Below are positions 51,857-63,564 of a stretch of 64,000 nt of DNA, one piece after another; the first letter of the stretch is position 1, and each line of letters starts with the position of its first letter. The position numbers and the translations under genes were made by a program. The DNA is from Selaginella tamariscina. Lineage: Eukaryota; Streptophyta; Lycopodiopsida; Selaginellales; Selaginellaceae. Under the pieces are notes generated by a model. The model did not search any database, had not been told where the DNA came from, and was given only the letters and a program-made list of their open reading frames with translations. Location of the stretch: NCBI GenBank assembly GCA_003024785.1, contig PUQB01000112.1, positions 496,010-560,009 of the forward strand, in the 5' to 3' direction.

Positions 51857-54720
51857 ATGCTAAGAACCCTACTCTGTTTTATTAATTGATTTAAATTATA
51901 TATTTACATTTAATGAAAGTTTAGTATAAACGTCAAATGTTGTAAAGATTTAATAAATTCTAATATTAATGCACCTGTATATTTTAATAATATTTTATAA
52001 ATTTTATATTTAAAATACAACTTTATTAATAATAAGATATATACAACTTTAAATTGAGTACAGTAAAAATTGAAAGCTTCACATTTCACATATGTTGGTA
52101 AATGTGTATATAATATATATTATTAGTTAGTTATTTCTTAAACATAATTTATATTAAAGTAATAAATAGTGACTTAATTTCATTTTAGTACAGACATATA
52201 TTTATTATATTAATCATTCACAAAATAATTTAAACAATCACACATATAAATATTGAATAAACCTTTATAAAATATTTTTATTTTTTTTATGATTATTTTT
52301 AGTAATTAAATTTAAAATTAAAATAAAGTATAAGTCATTCAATTAAATATTTTTGGGATATACTTTTTTATTTTAAATATAATATATATTTTAATTTTTC
52401 TTTTAAATTCTTAAATAAATTAAAAAAAAAACCCTTTACCTTAACTATAATAATTAATTCTCTTCTTATATTAAATTTAATATTTAAATTATTCAATTAA
52501 GCATATATTTATTATCAAAACAATTATAAGATTTTTCTTATTAACAATTGTAAATATTTAAATTAGATTTAAGTTTAAGGTTTAGGCTATAAACCAACCT
52601 CTGTATATAATTTAATATATATTATGAAACTTAAATTAGATTTAAGAGTTAATATTATTCAAGTTAAATTTACATCAATATTTTAAGATTTTAAAATATT
52701 AAGTAAAACAAGCATTCTGTAAATATGCACAATACTAGTATACTTCATCATTTAATTATGATCAAACATATTATTAATATACATAGAAATTATTATTTAT
52801 ATATACAAAAACATTTTTTTTCTTAAAAATTTAAATTTTATAAAGGGTGTTATTAGTTATTTGATAATTTATGTATCATGTCTATCTTATGTTTATATCT
52901 TTCTAAATTATACATGTGACTTATATATATTTACTTATTTATAATTTAGTATTTTTGTATGGATAGTATTTATGTAATTTGGTTAAATATAAAAAAATAT
53001 TTAAATTTGGATGTGAAAATAAATATGATAACATATATAGATAAATTTATCAAATTAGTAATGTAGAATTAAGTTTTAAAATTTACTATAAAAAACTTTT
53101 TAAAACTAAGTTTTAAACATTGTTATTATTATTTTTATTTATATTCTATGTGACTATCAAATTCCAATTGTTATATGTTTTTGTTATTAAAACACATTAT
53201 ACAATTGAATTCAAAATAAGAGTTATTAAATTATATTTAAACATGATATAAAGTGTTAAACATACGTGGTTATTATATTCCTATCGGTTAAATTATTTAA
53301 ATTTATCACACTATAAGTCAAATATTAATATATTTAATAATGTGACTCATCTTTCATCTATAATCTTGAAGTTACAAAGAAATTATATATTTTTTAAATT
53401 AAATTATAATTACATAGTTATAATGTTTATATTTTAAGTCTTATATTACATAATACAATATATATGTGTTTGATGCATAATCATAAGACATATTATATAC
53501 GGATTAATATATATGTTATAATTTTATTCTTTCATTTAAATTTAAATGAGAGAGTGGAATCATAAAAATTTGAATGCAAATGTGTAAATTTAATAATTTT
53601 ACTTTTGATTTTTTAAATTTTTTAAGGTAAAAGAATTGAACAAATGAACCATTTAATACATCATAGTTTCAACTTTAATTAATAAAAAAGAGCCTATAAC
53701 AATTGCATAAGACAAGTCATAATTGTTTAACTTTAGTACTAATATGTGTTATTTATAGCTTTAGATTATTAAATAATGCATTCTTTTACATATGTAAGGT
53801 TAAAAATAAATATTTATATATTTTAAAGAATATGTAAATATATTAATGGTAATATATTATTAAAATGGTTGGATTGAATAATAAACTAAATATAACATAG
53901 ATATTGAATTGTAAATAAAGAAAAATGGTTTTAAATCAATATTTTTAAAATAAGAAGTCTTGAATAAACATCTTAAGATTAATGACAAGACATGCATTGT
54001 AAGAAAATATATAATAAGTATAATAAAATAAAAGTTGTATATAAATTTAGTGTAATAAGATTTACACATAATAAAAATATGAATATCCGAAAAAACAATA
54101 AAAAAGAAAATTCTTGTAACATTCTTACCAATATAATTCATAATTTAAGTAGCCTCAAATTTAATTTAATAACTAATTTTTAAAATTAAAAATTTAACTA
54201 AATGAAATAAAAATATGCTTATTATTCATTATAGACAAATACAAATGAAAATTTATGACTCATATAGTAAAATAAAAAATCAATGTAAAATGAAAATATA
54301 CTAATAAAAACTTAAAGTTTTAATTATTTTTTCTTTAATAAGTGCTTTTTTTAACATTTTAAAAATTAAGTTAGTAATTATTTAAATTGTCTTACATAAG
54401 GAATATTTTTTAAATGAAATACTCTTATAAGTCATATGGTGTAAATATCATTAAAAGAAACACATTACCTAACTAACTTTCTTTAATTATTTAAAACACA
54501 AATTTAGGGTTTAATTTTTAATAGAATATATATATATTTATAATTAACAATCACTCTTGAGAACATAATACATATTTATAAATTTATAATATGAGCTTGT
54601 ACCAAATTATGTCTTTTTTATACTGTGCAAAATTAATTATTAAGAAATATATATAATTTAATAAAATTAGTGTGCATGAAAGAGCAATATATTAAGAAAT
54701 GTCAGATGTCTTCAGTTACA
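51857..54720. other. very AT-rich block with no gene
   Basis: Almost 2.9 kb of A/T-dominated sequence (by eye well over 80 percent AT), lacking the CA/GT/GA microsatellites common elsewhere. Only short stop-bounded frames occur. It could be a decayed element or a matrix-attachment-type region; I see no ends or coding motifs. Confidence 0.6.
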
Positions 54721-55063
54721 AAAAACCCTGCTTATATACAGGAGACCCTCTGCCACGTGGCACACATGCGACAAGTATGCACGTTTAACTAAAGTGGGCA
54801 TGATACGTGAAAATGGGAATATAAAATAAATTACTAATTAATACTTAAGTTTTAATTATTAATTAATCATTTAATTAATATGTAATTAAGCCTTAAATAT
54901 TAATTAATTAATTAATTAATCCTTCAATAACCTTACTTAGTAAGGAATATTCCTAAAATATCTTAGAATATTCATATTATTCTAAAAATAGTTTACAATA
55001 ATGAAGAAATACTATCAAACATAATTACAAATGAAATCATTTTCTTATCAACATGTTAATTTT

Positions 55064-56251
55064 TTATAAATACTTTCTTTCTATCATACAAAGAAATCTT
55101 TTCATTTTGTCTAAATCATCACTCTCCGGATTAATCAAATCATTTTGGTCAATATCTTGATGTTGTTGCCACCACTTAACACTCTCACGAATGCAATTGG
55201 GAGTTGCCATCCTTGTTAATACATAAGATGTGATAAGAGAAGGTCTGCATAAAGGCTCATCTAAAAACTGACGTTCCTTAAGAATAATATTATAAAGCGC
55301 CCGGTTGCTATCCTTCATTTTATAAAATTCAATATCACGAGAAAGAAAAGCTTCAGGAAATGTATGATACGGTGGATACTGCTCACAAAAATTTTCGAGA
55401 TTCTTCTTTCTGAGGCACGTATCCAAGTAGTTCACTAGCTCATCCATGATATCGGTATCAGAATATGGATCGAAAGTGATTGGATGAATACAAGCAATGT
55501 TTTGGTTGAGCATAGCCTTCTGAGGAGAGTCGTCTACTACTAAGATATGTGCATTCTTCGTTATCCTTAAGCGACTGATCTCCCCATGAGTCCCAATTAT
55601 TCTTTCATTCTTGAAGAAGTATGGCTTGCTTTCCTTTCTTATATTGTGAAATTCGAGAGGTTTATAACATATTCGCTGGTCAAAAATCCAATCTTTACGA
55701 ATCACCTCTTCTGCAACACTACAATGTTTCTTAAGTAAATCAACAGCGGTGTTAAGTTATGAATCTGCATGCATGACCAAATCCCCACAAGCGCACCCAT
55801 CTCCTTAAGCTTTTGAAAGAGACGATCCAACCCTGGACGAAAAATAATATCATATCGAAATTTACCATGACAAGGAATGAAATCTCCTTGTTTGATTTCT
55901 TTTTTCTATCCTGGGCCTTTGTCGATGAAGCAGAACACCATTGACATCCAACAACACAATATGGCCATGAGTAACATGAGATAGCGTTGCCTCTTGAATA
56001 CTTTGCAAATCACTTGTTTGCTCCCTTTCACATTTATCCGTTGCCACTATTTCGTTGCCTATCCCTTCATCATTTAATTGTACATCATCCTTACAAGATT
56101 CAGATATTGCATGCGCTGAAGAAATTGATTTCGGAACTGAAGCCAATAAAAATGATGATGCAAAAACTGAAGTGGCCCCCATGGTAACGATGTTTTGAGC
56201 TGCATTATTATCCATTTCCTGCATGAACTCTGTCATTCTGACATGTGGCAC
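55064..56251 (-). CDS. FCP1/NIF-like HAD-fold protein, frame-broken
   Basis: HAD-superfamily relative of RNA polymerase II CTD phosphatases. The N-terminal 100 residues are variable. Motif I appears as HIVLLDVNGVLLHRQR; the second acidic residue of the usual DxDx(T/V) is Asn, as in some plant NIF relatives, so catalysis is uncertain. Next come KFRYDIIFRPGLDRLFQKL, ALVGIWSCM and the C-terminal motif ILVVDDSPQKAMLNQN with FDPYSDTDIMDELVNYLDTC. A tail of about 90 residues ends CMIERKYL. The frame breaks at the T6 run 55900-55905 (coding-strand A run) and near 55741-55760. A short possible first exon (MDFQHCHE) lies at about 56285-56308. Its neighbour is the ParB-like gene on the same strand, 258 bp upstream. 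Confidence 0.7.
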
Positions 56252-56508
56252 AAGAAATTGTCGCCAAACCCCTCTCTTACCTCATGGCAATGCTGAAAAT
56301 CCATGTTCTCAATTATTTCATTACATCTGCAAAATGATAATTAGCTGACCTTAAAATTATCAAGGTATATTATTTACCTTGTTAATGTGTGACCCATGTT
56401 TGAACTAAAAGCTTCATTAATCCTTGAGAATTTATTTTCTGTACAAATATAAAAGAAATATACAAAAATGCCTTATGTTACACTCATTTACAACTATTCA
56501 TCACTCTA

Positions 56509-59500
56509 TCAATTCATTATCAATTCTTCTTCGCTATTACCTTCTGAATGAGGCGAAGAAGGTCTAAGCCGCTTGTGAGATGGTTCAAGATCTTCTGCAT
56601 CTTCTATTGATGTTTCCATGGGTCCTGGAGTGTGCGAATGTTCTGTACTCCTCGAGATAACTTCCGGTCTAATATCTGATTGATGTTCGTTCTCAGACTC
56701 CGAGATTGAACCAGATTCACCTTCAGAGCTATCGCACTTATCTGGAGGGAACTTTCTCAAATACGCCTTTATGGATTCGTTGGGGTACTCAGTTGAGACC
56801 CAATCTATCCACTTGTTCAGGTCCTCAACCATGGTCTTATCCTTCTCAACGGCAAACACACATGTATGCCGAAGGTAACACTCCTTCAAGACGGACCCCC
56901 TAGTGCAGTAGTCAAAAACCCACGCATCACTGTGAGGACCCCTGATCAAGTTGACGATGCTCCGTGCCGCTTGACTTGTAATGTTTGGATAACGTACATT
57001 GCCGAATACGTCACTCATACCTATCGGTGTATCGGATGGAGGTTCAGGGCCGTTGGAGTGCAAACAGATGCCTGGCCAGTCATTTGGAAGCTTGAAATTG
57101 TTTGGCGCATTCCTAACAACCAAGTGAACAACAGTATCAATGCACTTGGGATTAGCATCGTTCATATAAAATCCTGTCCAACGATGTCTATTCTTCTTGG
57201 CGAAGGCGAAGGCAAAAGTATCGGTGACATGAGCAAGAATCAAGAAATAAATACCTGAAAAAGTAGGTATCAGTGAAGAGCGCAAGCATGAATTCAATAA
57301 TAAATACCTTCTATGTATATGCTTGCACGGCTAAGTTTCTCCACCAGATCCTCTAGTGCCCTATCTGTCGAAAGATTTTTTGACACCCGCCGATCCATCA
57401 CGAACAATTGAAACGGTTTCCTACAAGCAGTGATGTTACCCCATAAAGTCTCCGAATCTAACAACAAACATCTGTAGGGCTTGTCGTGATTCGTAGCATC
57501 CTCCTTTATAAGGTTCAATTCGGTTCTCCGCTGCTGAAGGACTGCCATAAGAGAAGGCGTCATCCCAATGTTCTCCTTTTTGGCGTTGGCGTGCAATAGA
57601 TTCTTGCCTAGATCTTCCGATTGGTTCACCCATTCGACAAGCATATCATCGTTCGTCACATGCAAATATTTGCTAACCTCTTCATATGTTGAAGTCGAGG
57701 TCCAACCCAGTTTGTGGCAGTGTATTCCCAACCACTCCTTGAAATGCCTGACCGTCTTCAACTCCATTGCCTTGAGATGAAAAGGAGAGGTTGGGCTGCT
57801 GTTATTAATTTGTAGTTTGCCATCGATCACCAAATCAGCCAAGACTTCCATCTCCTCCATCGTTGTTCCATTTAAAGGCTTCAACCATGTGAGCTTGAAA
57901 TCGTTGTCTACATCCTTTGTAGATTGAACAGACTTAGCCTTCGGCGTCTTACTGGGTTTCTTTGCAGACTTTTCTGAGGGCTCCCCTTCACTTGTCTGCT
58001 TCTTCTTCAGTGTTCCTTTTGAAAAGGATTCCATAATCCCCAACCATTTGGCAAAGATCCTATCTTCGGGGCAAGAAATCAACATCATCAGAAATGATGT
58101 TTCCTTCCCGCCCACCTGGGCAAAATCAACTGCTGCAATTTCTTCAACTCTCTGAGGAAAAAGACAGATTAATATACCGGCGAGATAAATCCCGCCCAAA
58201 CAATTTGCTTACCCGGTATTCCGCAGATTGTGTATTCCCTGCGGTAGCTCTTTGTGGTCGCTGAAGAGATTCCCACACGGCTCGCGTGTGTTTAAACTTC
58301 TCCCATATTTTGCTGTTGTAGTGGTTGGTGTCGGCAGCGTCCCATTCCGCCGATAACTTATGGTACTGCTCGATTGTGAGATTCGGCTTAGCTAAAAACG
58401 CCGATCTTTTTGTCAGCTTCTCACGGGTATGCTCGGAAAGTTTTGTTGCCATCGTTCCTTTGTTGTGTTCATCGAGAAGTCGTTGGGCTGCCGTTATTGT
58501 GTGCTGGCCACTAATGATGTAGTACTTGATAGATCTTTTATTCTCCGTCTGAATCTTCATGAGTTGTTCTGGTGTTGTGATCCAGACTTTGTCAGCACCC
58601 TTCCTTCTTTCATAGTATGGACACAAAACAGCATTATGTGGAACGGTATAAGAATTGTCGTCCTTCATCTTCTCCATGAGCTCAGCTACACGTTCCTGGT
58701 TGAGTGGCCTGTAATTGAAGTTTGGGTTGACGCTGCAATATTTAACCCTACAAGGATAAATCTTATCATCCAACATCATTTCCTTGTGACTTATTGCAGC
58801 ATGAGATGCCACAGGTGCAGCTGACAAAACGATTGATGATTTTCTTTTGCGATCCGAATCAACATGTGTGATCCCCGACTGCAGCTGTTCTAGTGTTCTC
58901 GGCACACTCTTCCAGCTCCCGAAGCTTCCTAAGCAAATTGAACGTGATCTGTAGAGAACCTGAGACCGAGCCACCCTCAATCTCTTATGATGTCGCTGTG
59001 TTCTTCTTCAATGTGAAGAGGGAAGATTGCTCCACTTGCTGATTTTCTGTATTGTGAAGCAATATCTCCTGACAATACACCTACTCGATGAGTCTGAAGA
59101 TCTTCGAAGTAGACATCCAGATGGATCCCCTCCATAGATGGGCTTTCGTTGAGTTGAAGAAGAACTCCAAGGTCAACATCATTAGTGAACACGTGAACGT
59201 CATTATCCACAAGTCGACAAAACCACCCGAGATTAATGTTGTAACTGACGACCTCTGGATCCGAGAACGTGACATTGGATGGAACAAGGCATATCTGTCG
59301 AGCATCGTCCAATCTGGGTTCGCAGCCTGCTTTCGGGTGCTTGACTAGCGAATCTACTTTCCATTGTTTTGCTTGTCCATGAGATGTGACAGAGGTTAAT
59401 TTGACAGCAACCATGGTTGCTCCAATGCGCTTCCCATTTATCTTAAAATATGGCCAAGTTGATTCCAGAATCCCCCTGCCCATCTCTTCTCCTGCTCTTG

Positions 59501-59649
59501 TCTTTAATGTCACTTCAATTCCACATCTGAATACAAAAATGATTAGTTCAAGTATCCGAGTATAACAGATTTTATTTTAATTCTTACCCAGAATTTGACG
59601 ACGACTCCATACTAATGACTCGATCTCCTTGTTTGATCAAATCGTCCTT
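56509..59649 (-). CDS. ParB/sulfiredoxin-like domain plus C-terminal methyltransferase-like protein, 4 visible exons
   Basis: Exons: 59649-59588, 59526-58213, 58151-57308 and 57254-56509, joined in phase, about 988 residues; no start Met is found in the first visible exon. Residues 276-375 resemble a ParB/Srx domain: PCRVKYCSVNPNFNYRPLNQ, ERVAELMEKMKDD, VLCPYYERR, YYIISGQHTITAAQRLL (GQHT in place of the usual G-H-R box). A lysine-rich linker follows. Residues 700-880 look like a beta-order DNA methyltransferase: CLLLDSETLWGN in the catalytic position, FFxLAHVTD-like strand YFLILAHVTDTFAFAFAKK, and late AdoMet-type motif DAWVFDYCTRGSVLKECYLR followed by FAVEKD. The canonical DPPW and FxGxG are not kept, so activity is doubtful. 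The C-terminus is acidic/serine-rich with SHKRLRPSS, a nuclear-signal-like patch. One T seems missing at 58979-58980. Function is inferred only. Confidence 0.65.
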
Positions 59650-59752
59650 CTGCAAAATAATACACTATAAATATAAATTATATAAAAACGCACACACACT
59701 TGTATAAACCCGAATATACAAAAATAATACACAGAGAGAAGTAGACGTAATT

Positions 59753-59839
59753 AACTGTCCGAAGCTCACATTTGTGTTAGTGCAAAAGAAAGATAACATT
59801 TCGTTTTAGAACCACCACAAATGTGAGCTCTGGACAGTT
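59753..59839. repeat. hairpin-forming inverted repeat (24-bp arms, about 40-nt loop)
   Basis: Arms AACTGTCC.AAGCTCACATTTGTG (59753-59776) and CACAAATGTGAGCTC.GGACAGTT (59816-59839) are complementary except for about two bases. It sits about 100 bp upstream of the first visible exon of the ParB-like gene and 110 bp from the palindrome array. It could be an element end, a regulatory hairpin, or a small-RNA-like foldback. Confidence 0.7.
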
Positions 59840-59944
59840 TTACATAGATTCCTAGCTTTTACTCGAAATATTATGATAAGATGATAAAAGTAAATAAAAT
59901 GAGATATGCAACTTATATATACTAATACACATATATATTCACAT

Positions 59945-61530
59945 GGAAGGTGCGGCGGGATTAATCTCGCCACCCCTTCAATGCCTCCTGAAAGAGTGGG
60001 CGGGATTAATCTCGCCACCTTTCTGGAGGCCTTGAACGGGAGTGCGGAATTAATCTTGCCACCCTTCTCGGTCTCAGAGAGAACTGGGCAGGATTTATTT
60101 CTCACACCCCTTCAGTGACTCCAGAAAGGAGGCGGGATTAATCTCGCCCACCATGTAAGGATGGTTAAATGAATTCCCACCCTTCCCAGTCCTCCATTGG
60201 TATGTTGAAAACCTTCTACGTCTCAGACAGAAACGTTTGGGATTGGTCCACTCACCAATGGAGAAAAAGGAAGGGTGGCGATTCATTCTCCAACAGGCAT
60301 TGAAGACTCGGCGGGATTAATCCCGCCGCCCAGGGCCTTCACTCGGTCCCTATGCGGCGGGATTAATCCCGCCGGACGCCAATTCCCTGCGCGGAATCGG
60401 GCGGGATTAATCCCGCCTAGGCACTTCAGGCAGGCCAATGGCGGCGGGATTAATCCCGCCCGATTCGAGCAGGGAATTGGCGTCCGGCGGGATTAATCCC
60501 GCCTCCCAGGCCCTTCACTCGGGCCTTAGTCGGCGGGATTAATCCCGCCGAACGCCAATGCCCTGTGCGAAATCTTGCGGGATTAATCCCGCCGCCTAGG
60601 CCCTTCAGGCAGGCCAATGGCGGCGGGATAAATCCCGCCCGATTCCGCGCAGGGCATGCGTACGCGGCGGGATTAATCCCGCCCACCATGTAAGGGATGG
60701 TGAAATTAATCCCACCACCCTTCTCAGTTCCCTCCATTGGTATTTTGTAAACCTTCTCCGTCTCAGACAGAGTTAGTCGGGATTGATTCAACATACCAAT
60801 GGGGTAATGAAGGTTCGGAGATTAATCTCGCCACCGGGTAATGAAGGTTCGGAGGCTAATCCCGCCGCCCTCTCGTAAATCATGCGCTCACACATATATA
60901 TTGGCTGCGGCATTTTTGAACAGGGATGGGTGGGGGCGGGATTAATCCCGCCGCTTATATCCTGCGGAAGTGCCTGAGCGGCGGATTAATCCCGCCGCCC
61001 TCCGCGAAGGGCATGAGCGTGGGGCCGGATTAATCCCGCCGTTCATGTCCTGCGTGAATTCCCTGGGCGGCGGGATTAATCCCGCCGCTCTACGACAAAC
61101 CGAAGAGCGGCGGGATTAATCCCGCCGCCCATGGCCTGCGTGAGGGGCCTCGGCGGCGGGATTAATCCCGCCGCCCATCCCTGTAAATGCCCTGCGCGGA
61201 ATCCGGCGGGATTAATCCCGCCCATTAGAACCTTCACACAGGCCATTGCCGGCGAGATAAATCCCGCCGCATTCCGCGCAGGGCATGGGTGAGCGGCGGG
61301 ATTAATCCCGCCGCCGAGGCCCCTCACGCAGGTTATGGGCGGCGGGATGAATCCCGCCGCTCTTCGGTTTGTCGTAGAGCGGCGGGATTAATCCCGCCGC
61401 CCATAGCCTGCGTGAAGGGCCTCGGCGGCGGGATTAATCCCGCCGCCATGGCCCCAACCATATAGCGGCGGGATTAATCCCGCCGAGGCTATAAACCTAT
61501 AGCGGCGGGATTAATCCCGCCGCTCGAGGG
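59945..61530. repeat. array of about 30 copies of the perfect palindrome GGCGGGATTAATCCCGCC
   Basis: By eye 17 exact copies of the 18-mer (most with an outer CG pair, making CGGCGGGATTAATCCCGCCG) and about 12 variants. From 60310 the spacing is regular, mostly 43-46 bp centre to centre. Exact copies begin near 60310, 60355, 60399, 60443, 60486, 60531, 60666, 60935, 61067, 61108, 61153, 61204, 61294, 61381, 61425, 61466 and 61503. The left edge (59952-60150) has a variant with TCTCGCC. Spacers of 24-28 bp are GC-rich and recur, often inverted. Two AT-richer units bounded by CCATTGG/CCAATGG and containing GTCTCAGACAGA (60193-60264, 60727-60803) interrupt it. Coding readings give GGINPA or AGLIPP on both strands. 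Confidence 0.92.
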
Positions 61531-61539
61531 GCTTAGCGA

Positions 61540-62232
61540 GATAAAAACACACACATATATATATGTGTGTGTGTATATATATATAATATATGTATGTATG
61601 TATGTATGTATAGGAGTGTACGTGTGTGTGCAAGAGATAGATAAATAAATAAAATTATACAGTACTGGTACACCTAATATATGTGTGTACATAGGTATAT
61701 ATATGTGTGTATATGTATATCGTGTGTATGCGTGTGAGCGAAACAAATAAAATCATACAGATAAACAAACACACACACACACATATATATACACAGGAGT
61801 GTGCGTGTGTGTGCGAAAGATAAAACTAATAAATAAATAAAATTATACAGATAAACACACACATATATATGTGTGTATATAGATATATAATCTATAGAGA
61901 AAGAGAGAGAGTCTGTGAATATATAAGCATATATATAAACTAGTGTTGTATGTATGTATATATGTATATAGGTATATATGTGTATATGTATATTGTGTGT
62001 ATGCGTGTGTGAGCGAAACAAATAAAATCATACAGATAAACAAACACACACACACACATATACATACACAGGAGTGTGCGTGTGTGTGCGAGAGATAAAA
62101 CTAATAAATAAATAAAATTATACAGATAAACACACACATATATATATGTGTGTATATAGATATATAACCCATATGAATATATAAGCATATATATAAACTA
62201 GTGTTGTATACTATTTGTTAATATGCATTGAT

Positions 62233-62286
<54 letters not shown>

Positions 62287-62351
62287 GCAGTGCGCGTGTG
62301 TGTGGGAGAGATAGATCAATAAAAAAAAATTTACAGATACTGGTACACATA

Positions 62352-62410
<59 letters not shown>

Positions 62411-62720
62411 GCAGTGTGCGTGTGTGTGGGAGAGATAGATCAATAAAAAAAAATTTACAGATACTGGTACACATAATATATGTATGTATATATGTATATA
62501 GGTATATATATATATGTGTATATGTATATCGTGTGTATGCGTGTGTGAGCGAAACAAATAAAATCATACAGATAAACAAACACACACCCACACACACATA
62601 TACATACACAGGAGTGTGCGTGTGTGTGCGAGAGATAAAACTAATAAATAAATTTATACGCACACTCCTATACATATATACATACATACACACACACACA
62701 CACACAGATCTCACCTGTGT
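61540..62720. repeat. microsatellite-rich tandem units
   Basis: A unit with gtgtgtatgcgtgtgagcga, aaacaaataaaatcatacag, ataaacaaacacacaca and acacaggagtgtgcgtgtgt recurs at about 61720-61960, 62000-62200 and 62530-62680. A second unit (aaagcagtg.gcgtgtgtgtg, gggagagatagatcaat, ttacagatactggtaca) is duplicated at 62284-62350 and 62406-62472. These generate long His-Thr/Tyr-Ile frames on the minus strand that are not genes. Confidence 0.8.
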
Positions 62721-62727
62721 GCACAGC

Positions 62728-63330
62728 CGCCGCCGCCGATTTCACAGCCGCCGCCTCTTGAAACCCTAAGAATATACCTAAACCCTAAAGGAATTAAATA
62801 TATAATTAACCCTAATAGAATATTCCTTCTGAGAATATACTTAAACCCTAAAAAGAATAAAATATAGATTCGCCCTAAACGAATATTCTTTCATTATATT
62901 ATTAGCGCGTGCGTGTGCGTGGGTGTATCACATACACCTCAAAAATATAAATCATGCAGGGATTTAACATGTGTGTGTCCATGAGAGTGTTAAAGTTTCA
63001 TGTGTATCAATACATACATACACATTGCATATATTAATACACATAATATATACATACACACGTGTATACACACAGACATACACACATATTATATTAGAGA
63101 GACCGAGTACATATTATAGATCATGCATGGTGTATATGTTTGAGAGAAGAGAGACAGTACATATTAACATGGATCATGCATGGTGTGTATGTATGAGAGA
63201 AGACAGAAAGTAACATATACATACAGAGTACACATATATACATGCACACGTGTATACACAAGACATACATACATATTACATGAGTAAATTCATTGTGTTA
63301 CATATTAGGGTTTAGGGTTTAGGGTTTGCT
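62728..63330. repeat. telomere-type repeats and CA-rich spacer
   Basis: CCCTAAA-type words are scattered at 62760-62880, and three consecutive TTTAGGG units occur at 63306-63327 (tagggtttagggtttagggt). Between them are CA/TA-rich repeats with catgcatggtgtatatg duplicated near 63120 and 63175. These are interstitial plant telomere motifs, too short for a chromosome end. Confidence 0.7.
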
Positions 63331-63564
63331 CCCAACAAGCTTAATATAAATATTACACATGTAAATTCAATGTGTTACATACAGTCACACAGATTGAGTA
63401 CATATACATACATGCGTTGAACATGATGTTTTCAATAAAGAAGCAACCTATTTCTTCAGTTGGTTTAGGGTTGTGCATGTGTGCATATGTGTTTTGTAAG
63501 TTTTGTAATGCGTGTGTAAATTTATGATTGTGTTTATATATGTTGCAAAACAAACATCGAATAA

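Noticed and set aside
56509..59649. Bacterial or phage contamination carrying a ParB/methylase gene
   Set aside because: Exons are joined in phase over GT-AG introns and surrounded by plant sequence, and the C-terminus has a nuclear-type basic patch.
59945..61530. CRISPR-like array (palindromic repeat, regular spacing)
   Set aside because: Spacers are not unique; many are direct or inverted copies of each other. The setting is a spliced eukaryotic genome and no cas genes are present.
61489..62769. Long His-Thr/Tyr-Ile frames on both strands
   Set aside because: They arise from CA/TA microsatellite units with no codon pattern or splice logic.
63306..63327. Chromosome end
   Set aside because: Only three telomere units occur, followed by ordinary sequence.
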